Made by a program: the position numbers and the translations under genes. From NCBI RefSeq assembly GCF_011761185.1, contig NZ_JAAOYM010000001.1, positions 4,712,001 to 4,776,000 of the forward strand: a DNA stretch of 64,000 nucleotides. Reading direction: 5' to 3'. The notes below the pieces were generated by a model. The model saw only the letters and a program-made list of their open reading frames with translations. It made no database searches and was not told the DNA's origin. This document shows, piece after piece, positions 25,881 through 32,343 of the stretch. Each line of letters opens with the position of its first letter. The stretch's first letter is position 1. Source of the DNA: Saccharomonospora amisosensis. GTDB lineage: Bacteria > Actinomycetota > Actinomycetes > Mycobacteriales > Pseudonocardiaceae.

Positions 25881-26858
25881 TCAGGCCGAGTACCAGCGCA
25901 CGACGACGACACCGGCGGTCATGCCACCGCCGACACCGGCGAGCAGCACGATGTCGCCGTCCTTCAACCGTCCGCGCTCGACCGCCTGATGCAGGGTGAT
26001 GGGGATCGAAGCCGCCGCGGTGTTGCCGAACGACTCGACAGTGGTCTCGGTACGGTCCTTGGCGATGCCGCAGCGGCGCAGTACCTCCTCGATCAGCCGC
26101 AGGTTCGCCTGATGCGTGATGACGAGATCTACATCGGATTCGTCGAGTCCGGTGGCGTACAGTGCCTCCTTGATCAGCGAGGGCAGTGTTTCCGTGGCGT
26201 AGTCCCAGACCTGCGGCCCGTGCATGTGGAAGTAATGCTCGCGGTTGGCTATCGCCTGTGGCGAAAGCGGTGTGGTGGTTCCGCCCGCTTCGATCCCGAC
26301 CACGTCGCTGAGCTCGCCGTGCGCCGTGAGCCGTGTGCCGAGGACGCCGTACCCGTCCGGTACCCGGCCGAGCATTACCGCTCCGGCGCCGTCGCCGAAG
26401 AACACGGTCGCCGTGCGGTCCTCCGGGTCGAGGATTCGCGAGTAGCGCTCCGAGCCGACGACCAGCGCGGGAGCCAGGTCCGGGTGGGCCGCCGCAAGTG
26501 CCGCCGCGCTCGCGAGCGCGTAGACGAACCCCGAGCACACCGCGCCGACGTCGAACGCGGGCACACCGGGCAGCCCGAGCGCGCGCTGCACCAGGCATGC
26601 CGTCGGTGGCTGGATGTGGTCGGGAGACGAGGTCGCGACGACGATGAGGTTCGGAGCCGTTCCGCCTCGCAGCGCGCCACTGGCGGCCTTGGCGGCCATA
26701 CCTGACGTCGACTCGTCGACAGACCAGCGCCTGGTCCTGATGCCGGTCCTCGCACGAATCCACTCGTCGGAGGTGTTCAGGGTTCGCTCGAGGTCACGGT
26801 TGGCCACCACAGTCGGTGGTGTGTACGCCGAGGTGCTGGTGATCCCGATGGCAGGCAT
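25881..26858 (-). CDS. 3-oxoacyl-ACP synthase III-like (KAS III)
   Basis: A 325-residue FabH-type ketosynthase. The triad is Cys108 (VGAVCSGF), His249 (ITHQANLRLIEEV) and Asn279 (SFGNTAAASIP), with the C-terminal GVGGGMTAG loop. Primary FabH condenses acetyl-CoA with malonyl-ACP. Homologues in natural product clusters also transfer acyl groups to O or N acceptors. No acyl carrier protein gene is in the cluster, so it either uses a fatty-acid ACP or acts on CoA substrates. Preceded by GGGGGAG, 4 nt after the aminotransferase stop. Confidence 0.88.
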   Translation of the reverse strand: MPAIGITSTSAYTPPTVVANRDLERTLNTSDEWIRARTGIRTRRWSVDESTSGMAAKAASGALRGGTAPNLIVVATSSPDHIQPPTACLVQRALGLPGVPAFDVGAVCSGFVYALASAAALAAAHPDLAPALVVGSERYSRILDPEDRTATVFFGDGAGAVMLGRVPDGYGVLGTRLTAHGELSDVVGIEAGGTTTPLSPQAIANREHYFHMHGPQVWDYATETLPSLIKEALYATGLDESDVDLVITHQANLRLIEEVLRRCGIAKDRTETTVESFGNTAAASIPITLHQAVERGRLKDGDIVLLAGVGGGMTAGVVVVRWYSA

Positions 26859-26862
26859 GGCG

Positions 26863-28185
26863 TCACTCCCCCGCCGGTGCGCTGTGCTCGGCCGCCAGCG
26901 CGGCGTCGAGGCGCTTGACCATGTCGGTCAGGTCGTGCTCCTCGGTGGCCAACGGTGGGGCGAGGATGAGCGTGTCACCGATCGCGCGGACGATGACGCC
27001 CTGCTCCACGGCGCGGGCGGCCAGCCGCTTCCCCGCCACGCCTGGCTTGGTGGCAGCGGCCAGGTCGATCCCGGCGAGCAGACCGAGTGATCGCACTCCC
27101 AGAACGCCAGGCGCGTCGGCGAGCCGGGAGACAGCCTCGCCCAGCACCGGGCCGGTGACCTGCCTGACGCGTCCGGGAAGGTCACGTTCCACCACGATGC
27201 GCAGCGACTCCCGCGCCACAGCCGCGCAGACCGGGTGTCCGGAGTAGGTGAACCCGTGGCCGAGCGTGCCGAGCCGGCTCGACTGGTCGCCGAGCGCCCG
27301 CCACACGTGCTCGCCCAGCAGCACGGCCGAGATCGGCAGGTACGCCGAAGACAGTCCTTTCGCGACGGTCAGCAGGTCGGGTTCGACCGAGAAGTGTTGC
27401 GAGCCGAACATGCTTCCCGTCCTGCCGAACGCGGTGATGACCTCGTCGGCGATGAGCAGGATGCCGTGTTGCCGCAGTAGTTCCTTCAGCCTGCGCAGGT
27501 AACCGGGCGGCGGGACGACAAGTCCGCCCGCGCCGAGCACCGGTTCGGCGATGACGGCGGCGATCCGCTTCGGGCCGAGCCGCTGGATCGTCTCCTCGGC
27601 AACGGCCAGCAGCCGGTCCTCGAACTCCTCCGGCGAGCTTTCCCGTGCCAGCTCGCCCGCCGGGTCGGGGCAGGGCAACCGGTGGAACATGTCGAAAGGC
27701 AGCGGGCCGAAGCCGCCGTGCATATGAGCCAGGCCGGTAGCGCTGGCCGCGACCGCGGTGCTGCCGTGGTAGGCGCGTTCGTGGGACAGGATGACGGTCC
27801 GGTCGGCCTCGCCGCGCGCGGCGTGGTAGTACCAGGCGAACTTGATCGCGCTGTCGTTGGCCTCCGAGCCGGAGTTGGCGAAGAACACCTTGCACCGAGA
27901 CATGGGGGCGACCGCGGCCAGTTCGTCGGCCAGCGCGAGCGCCACGTCGTTGGTCCGGTGGTTGAACGAGCCGTAGAACGGTAGCCGTTCGAGCTGCCGG
28001 GTCGCGGCGTCGATCAGCCTGCGCTCGCTGTATCCGAGGCTGACGCACCACAGGCCCGCCACCGCGTCCAGCAGTTCGGCGCCGGTGCTGTCCCAGACGC
28101 GACAGCCCTCACCTCGCACGATGATGTGGGGCTCGCTCGGTTGATGGGGGGTGTGGGGTTCCAGAATGGTCGGTTCAGCGCCCAC
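26863..28185 (-). CDS. Class III (omega) aminotransferase, PLP-dependent
   Basis: A 440-residue fold-type I enzyme. The PLP lysine is Lys276 in LLTVAKGLSSAYLP; the upstream IADEVITAFGRTGSMFG motif carries the Asp that binds the pyridine nitrogen. FANSGSEANDSAIK binds phosphate, and the substrate-gate region AGLWCVSLGYSE is present. Such enzymes aminate beta- or omega-keto acids, fitting conversion of a beta-keto product into a beta-amino acid. The GTG start behind GGAGG overlaps the SDR gene by 11 nt. Confidence 0.92.
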   Translation of the reverse strand: MGAEPTILEPHTPHQPSEPHIIVRGEGCRVWDSTGAELLDAVAGLWCVSLGYSERRLIDAATRQLERLPFYGSFNHRTNDVALALADELAAVAPMSRCKVFFANSGSEANDSAIKFAWYYHAARGEADRTVILSHERAYHGSTAVAASATGLAHMHGGFGPLPFDMFHRLPCPDPAGELARESSPEEFEDRLLAVAEETIQRLGPKRIAAVIAEPVLGAGGLVVPPPGYLRRLKELLRQHGILLIADEVITAFGRTGSMFGSQHFSVEPDLLTVAKGLSSAYLPISAVLLGEHVWRALGDQSSRLGTLGHGFTYSGHPVCAAVARESLRIVVERDLPGRVRQVTGPVLGEAVSRLADAPGVLGVRSLGLLAGIDLAAATKPGVAGKRLAARAVEQGVIVRAIGDTLILAPPLATEEHDLTDMVKRLDAALAAEHSAPAGE

Positions 28186-28921
28186 CGCTTACCTCCAGTA
28201 TGTGACCGGTGATGTAGGAGGCCTCCTCGGAGGCCAGGAATGCCACCGCGTCGGCGATCTCAGCGGGCTCGCCGACCCGGCCGACCGGCACGGTCGAGCC
28301 GAGCCGGTCTGGCCGTTCCCGGTCGCCGTTGCGCTCGTGCAACGGCGACCGCACGAGCCCAGGTGCGACGGCGTTCACCCGGATTCCTCGGTCGGCGAGT
28401 TCGGTCGCCGCACCACGGGTGAACGTGTTGACGGCTGCCTTGACCGCGGCGTAGTGCACCCACTCGCCCGCCCCGGTGGTCCTGGCCGCCGTTGAGGAGA
28501 TGTTGATGACGCAGCCGCCTCGGGAGGCGGTCATGCGGGTGACCGCCTCCCTGGTGCACAGGGCGGTTGAGCGAAGGCAGCTGCGGAAGGTGCTGTCGAG
28601 TTGCTCCGCCCGCAACTCGTCGACGCGGGCGAAGCCGCCGGTGTCGCCCGCGTTGTTCACCAGCAGCTCCAGCGGTTCGCCCGCCTCGTCCACCGCCGTG
28701 AACAGCGCGCCGACCCCTGCTTCCTCGGAGACGTCGGCCGCGACCGGTAACGCGGCGCCGCCGTGTGCCCTGATCCGTTCGGCGACCCGCTCGGCCGCTG
28801 CCCGGCTGCTGCGGTAGTTGACGACGAGGAGCCGGTAGCGTTCGGCCAGCCTGATCGCCGTCGCGGCCCCGATTCCGTCGGCCGCGCCCGTCACGACGGC
28901 GGCGCCACGTTTCGCGGTCAT
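28175..28921 (-). CDS. SDR-family oxidoreductase (FabG-like)
   Basis: A 248-residue classical short-chain dehydrogenase. It has the dinucleotide motif TGAADGIGAATA, NNAGDTGG, catalytic Ser in NISSTAARTTG, Tyr-x3-Lys in YAAVKAAV, and the C-terminal ASYITGHILEVSGG. It would reduce a keto group or oxidise an alcohol, for example a beta-keto intermediate or the product of the neighbouring dioxygenase. It overlaps the dioxygenase stop (ATGA) and the aminotransferase start. Confidence 0.9.
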   Translation of the reverse strand: MTAKRGAAVVTGAADGIGAATAIRLAERYRLLVVNYRSSRAAAERVAERIRAHGGAALPVAADVSEEAGVGALFTAVDEAGEPLELLVNNAGDTGGFARVDELRAEQLDSTFRSCLRSTALCTREAVTRMTASRGGCVINISSTAARTTGAGEWVHYAAVKAAVNTFTRGAATELADRGIRVNAVAPGLVRSPLHERNGDRERPDRLGSTVPVGRVGEPAEIADAVAFLASEEASYITGHILEVSGGR

Positions 28922-29919
28922 CCGTTGACTACCCCTGGCCGGTCGTCGAGGAAGTACTCCTCGAAGTTGCCGAGGCTGAACACGTTGTGCGTCTTGAGCA
29001 GCCAGCGCCTGCTCAGCGATTCGGGGTCCCGGATCTGTTGCACCTCACGGCCGTGGATCACGTGATGGTTGGAGAACGTCACGGAGTCGCCGGGAACCGA
29101 GATGCGCAGTTGCTTGTTCGCGTGCAGCGCCTGTAGGAACCGGTCCAGCGATCGGGCGGCCTCGTCGTCTAGTGCGGCCGTGCGGCCCTCGAAGACCTTC
29201 ACCCCGCCCTGCCCGTCGAGGATGATGGGATGGTCCTTGGCCTCTCCCAGTGTCAGTCGGGTGCTCGCGCGGGAGACGTCGTCGAACGGCGTGTGGAAGC
29301 GCGACTGTGACAGGATTTCCAGGTCGGCGTCCGACATGGTGCGCAGCACATGCTTGGTGATCGCGAAGGTGGAGTAGACCTCGTTCTCCGGGGTGTCCCT
29401 GAGGGTAAGCGTGTTGACGAAGTCGGGGCACACGAAGTGGTTGGTGAAGTCGCGGTGGAAGCGCAGGGTGCCGAGGGTTTTCTGGGACTGCGACTCGTGC
29501 ATCGACCGCTTCGGGTAGATGTCGTGGAAGAAGTCGCCGTCGTTCACGGTGAGGTGCGCGATGATCTCGGTTCCGGTCAGCACGGCATAGGTGGAAAGGA
29601 ATCCCTCCGCCACGAAGGTCTTCTTCTTCCGATACTTGTCCGCCACCGGGTCGGTCGGATCGAATACCGGGAGGTCGTCGTCTATCGGAGCGTTGCCAAT
29701 GACCACGAACGGGTGCTCGGAGAAGTCACGCAGCACCGATTCGTGGCAGAAGTCCCGGAATCGGGAGGGGACCAACTCCGCCGCGGTCGCGATCGCCGCT
29801 TTGTAGTCCTCGTACCCGAAGTACGGGTTGCCGCCGACGTCGAGGAGCAGCTTCTTGTACTGCTCCACCTCGTCAGGAGTGAACACGAAGTCGTACCGGT
29901 CTATGAGCGCACTGGACAT
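28918..29919 (-). CDS. Fe(II)/2-oxoglutarate dioxygenase (clavaminate synthase-like)
   Basis: A 333-residue TauD/clavaminate-synthase superfamily enzyme. The iron triad is His155 and Asp157 (FHRDFTNHF) plus His289 (SNHHVIHGRE). A downstream RRWLLKTH arginine fits the 2-oxoglutarate anchor. The closest described functional group is hydroxylases of free or bound amino acids (VioC, AsnO, lysine and arginine hydroxylases). It would hydroxylate or desaturate an amino acid unit. ATG behind AAGGAGCAAACCCAG. Confidence 0.85.
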   Translation of the reverse strand: MSSALIDRYDFVFTPDEVEQYKKLLLDVGGNPYFGYEDYKAAIATAAELVPSRFRDFCHESVLRDFSEHPFVVIGNAPIDDDLPVFDPTDPVADKYRKKKTFVAEGFLSTYAVLTGTEIIAHLTVNDGDFFHDIYPKRSMHESQSQKTLGTLRFHRDFTNHFVCPDFVNTLTLRDTPENEVYSTFAITKHVLRTMSDADLEILSQSRFHTPFDDVSRASTRLTLGEAKDHPIILDGQGGVKVFEGRTAALDDEAARSLDRFLQALHANKQLRISVPGDSVTFSNHHVIHGREVQQIRDPESLSRRWLLKTHNVFSLGNFEEYFLDDRPGVVNG

Positions 29920-29997
29920 CTGGGTTTGCTCCTTCTGTTTGGTTAGAACGACGTCCGTGGGATCGGGATCGGAAAGCAGGCGGTTGCGGCGGTTGCT

Positions 29998-31242
29998 TCA
30001 GGACATGCGCAACGGCCGGTGTTCGGCGAGCACCTTCAGGTCGGCGAGCAGGCTTGTGTAGTCGGGGTTCCACACCACCGCGGCCGCCGCGAAGTCGCGC
30101 ACGTCCGTGGAGCGGTGGATGTGCTCGCCCTCGCGGACGTTGGGAATCCACACCATCGAGGAGTCGATGTTCGGCGCGGCCAGGTCCGCCACGACGCCGG
30201 TGTGTTTGGGGTAGTAGATCCAGCCGGCGTACGGGCCCGGCGCGTCGGCGGGTGGCGAGATGCTCTCGCCGCGTTGCAGGCGGAAGTGTGCCTGTTCGAT
30301 GTCCACGCCCCACCGGATGCGGCCGGTCTGCGGTATCAGCGCGGCAGGTGCGCGTGCCGCGATCTCGAGGAACACCAACTCGCCGTCGTCACGGGCGAAC
30401 ACCTCGTGGTGCAGCGCGCCGCTGGCGGGCTTTTCCGGGAAGGCGTCGATGACCTGGCGGTTGAACTCGACGAGCCTTGCGTAGATCGGCTCGTCTTCGT
30501 CGAGGGTGTAGGAGCCGCAAACCCGCCCGTCGGCGTAGTCCGCCATCGGGTACAGGTAGCGGTTGCAGCGCACGTAACGCACTTCCCCTGCTTCCAGGAG
30601 CGTGTCGACGTGGTAGAGCGTCCCGCTGACGAACTCGTCGATCTCGTAGCGGGTTGTGTTTCCGGTGGCCGCACGGCCCGCGCACCTGTCGGCCCAGGAC
30701 CGCAGGTCCGACAACGAGTCCAGCCGCTGCGCGCCGACCGAACCCGACTCGCCAGTGGGTTTGACGAACGCCGGGAACCCGACGTGCTCCGCGATCTCGG
30801 CCAGGTAGTCGGCTTCGCCAGCCGCGTAGCGCTCAGGTGCGAACACCTCGAACCGAGGAATGCGGACGTCGGCTGCCGCGAGTATGCGTTTCATCACCGC
30901 CTTGTCGGTGAAGGCGGCCACCTCGGGTGGAAGCGGTCCCGGCAATCCCAGCTCCCGCCGGGTTTCGGCCACAACCCGCAGCGCGTATTCGTCGTGGCAC
31001 AGCAGTGCCACATCGCGCCGCGGGATGTCACCCACCACGCGCCGTACCGCTTCGGTCAGCGTTGCGGCGTCGAAGTCGTCGTCGATGACGACGATCTCGT
31101 CGAACGCCGCACCGCTACCCGTGCGTGCCAGGTATTCCTGCTTGCCGTTCGTACTGATGAGGACGAGACGGTGGTTGTCACGGCGCAACGTCCGAGGATC
31201 GGTGCGAAACGATGCGATTCGGTGTACCACGATGTCAAGCAA
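29998..31242 (-). CDS. ATP-grasp amino acid/peptide ligase (first)
   Basis: A 414-residue ATP-grasp enzyme. Central motifs are TDKAVMKRILAAADVRIPRFEVF, PAFVKPTGESGSVGAQRL and the magnesium-binding LVFLEIAARAPAALIP, the pattern of carbamoyl-phosphate-synthetase-like L-amino acid ligases. Start is TTG at 31242, marked by a perfect AAGGAGG six bases upstream inside the end of the previous gene. Low similarity to the second ATP-grasp of the operon suggests a different amide bond. A pheganomycin-type ligase acting on a ribosomal peptide is possible but not shown. Confidence 0.85.
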   Translation of the reverse strand: MLDIVVHRIASFRTDPRTLRRDNHRLVLISTNGKQEYLARTGSGAAFDEIVVIDDDFDAATLTEAVRRVVGDIPRRDVALLCHDEYALRVVAETRRELGLPGPLPPEVAAFTDKAVMKRILAAADVRIPRFEVFAPERYAAGEADYLAEIAEHVGFPAFVKPTGESGSVGAQRLDSLSDLRSWADRCAGRAATGNTTRYEIDEFVSGTLYHVDTLLEAGEVRYVRCNRYLYPMADYADGRVCGSYTLDEDEPIYARLVEFNRQVIDAFPEKPASGALHHEVFARDDGELVFLEIAARAPAALIPQTGRIRWGVDIEQAHFRLQRGESISPPADAPGPYAGWIYYPKHTGVVADLAAPNIDSSMVWIPNVREGEHIHRSTDVRDFAAAAVVWNPDYTSLLADLKVLAEHRPLRMS

Positions 31243-31243
31243 T

Positions 31244-31999
31244 TCAGACCTCCTTCACGATGTCGAGCCGATCCGCTTCGTCGCAGACTCGGCGGGCCAG
31301 CGATGCGCTTGGCATGTCGGCGGTCGACAGCTCGACCAGCAACATCCGTTCGGGCTCCCAGCGCAGGCCGGCCCCGGCGAACGCCTTGCGCAGGTCGTCG
31401 AAACACACCTGGTGGGCGACCGCGACCAGGTGTTTGGGAAGGTCACGACCACTGGAATTGACCACCACGGAGCCCTTCACGAAGCGGGCGACTTCGAGAT
31501 CGAGCCGGGCGTCCAGGGCCACGACGACGAGGTTCGCCCCGAACACGGCTTCCTCGGCAGAGCTGGTCACGGAGTGTCCGATCCCGGCCAGATCCAACTC
31601 GTCGACGACCCGTTGCGTGACCGTCTCGCCTTCCCGCCCGTTCGGGGTGGCGACGGTGAGATGGCTGATTCCGGGGACGTAACGGCACAGCATGCTGACC
31701 TGCAACTCGGCCGGAAGGCCCGCGCCCACGACCGCGGCCGTGGTTGCGCCCGAAGTCACGAACGTCCTCGCGGCGACAGTGCCAAGGCAGGCGCTGCGCA
31801 GCGCGCGCAACGTGGTTACCCCTAGCAGGTACCGGTCACCGACAACCACCGAACCGTCCGACCTGCCTGCGTCCGGGGCCGGACATGCACCCGCGGGCTC
31901 GGACGTCTCGGTGAGCTCGCCCGCGAGGAGGTCGATCGGCGAAACATGTTCGACGACTCGCCATACCTCGTCGGTGCTGAGCTTCCTCGTCACGTCCAT
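31244..31999 (-). CDS. Ornithine cyclodeaminase/SbnB-like NAD-dependent enzyme (short)
   Basis: A 251-residue protein related to the ornithine cyclodeaminase/mu-crystallin family. It has the Rossmann segment ATTAAVVGAGLPAELQVSMLCRY and the VVNSSGRDLPKHL region. Full-length members have about 320 residues; here the N-terminal substrate domain looks shortened. Relatives include SbnB, which oxidatively splits an N-substituted amino acid to make 2,3-diaminopropionate. It is the first gene of the operon, so it may provide an unusual amino acid. ATG with GCGAGGTAG upstream. Confidence 0.75.
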   Translation of the reverse strand: MDVTRKLSTDEVWRVVEHVSPIDLLAGELTETSEPAGACPAPDAGRSDGSVVVGDRYLLGVTTLRALRSACLGTVAARTFVTSGATTAAVVGAGLPAELQVSMLCRYVPGISHLTVATPNGREGETVTQRVVDELDLAGIGHSVTSSAEEAVFGANLVVVALDARLDLEVARFVKGSVVVNSSGRDLPKHLVAVAHQVCFDDLRKAFAGAGLRWEPERMLLVELSTADMPSASLARRVCDEADRLDIVKEV

Positions 32000-32184
32000 C
32001 GAAGATCTACCTCGCAGGTCACTCGGAAAACGCGAGGTCGATCGTGGGCGCGGTCGCTATCGGAACGCTTTCCGCTCGCCATCACCGCACGGACAGCGGC
32101 TGGAAATCGCGACGATGACGCACGGAAAGCCGACTGCCGTTTGCTGGGTTCAGCGCTTCAAGTGACACGAACCCAGGAGGAATC
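32000..32184. promoter_or_regulatory. Divergent promoter region, operon / mini-gene
   Basis: 185 bp separate the operon start (31999, minus) from the mini-gene start (32185, plus). Similar segments CTCGCAGGTC and GCGAGGTCGA, with GGTCGATCGT, occur at 32011-32044 and could be SARP contact sites, which are usually short direct repeats. I cannot fix -10/-35 boxes. Confidence 0.4.
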
Positions 32185-32280
32185 ATGCCGACACACGTCA
32201 ACAGGCTCCCCGCGACAACCGATTCGCCGCTCGTCGCTGCGTTGGTGGCGGTCAGATCATGCGAGGACACCCACTGGTGA
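32185..32280 (+). CDS. 31-residue peptide mini-gene, candidate precursor or signal peptide
   Basis: ATG preceded by CCAGGAGGAATC, one of the best ribosome binding sites in the window, opens a 31-codon frame ending TGA. The peptide has a short polar N-terminus, an aliphatic centre (LVAALVAV) and a polar C-terminus RSCEDTHW. A stem-loop with a following TTT lies 18 nt after the stop. It is divergent from the 12-gene operon and convergent with the SARP gene. The layout resembles a ribosomal precursor peptide or a small regulatory peptide. No family is recognised, and modification is not shown. Confidence 0.55.
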   Translation: MPTHVNRLPATTDSPLVAALVAVRSCEDTHW

Positions 32281-32297
32281 CCGGCGCGTGACTCGGA

Positions 32298-32329
32298 CGG
32301 CGACCCCTGGATCGCGCAGGCGGTCGCCG
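32298..32329 (+). terminator. Terminator of the mini-gene
   Basis: CGGCGACC and GGTCGCCG form an 8-bp stem with a 16-nt loop, followed on the plus strand by TTTCGG. It lies between the mini-gene stop (32280) and the convergent SARP stop (32344), so it can serve both. Confidence 0.6.
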
Positions 32330-32343
32330 TTTCGGTCGTCGCC

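Noticed and set aside
32114-32164. A 16-codon plus-strand frame just before the 31-codon mini-gene
   Set aside because: No ribosome binding site and no supporting hairpin. It is more likely part of the mini-gene leader.
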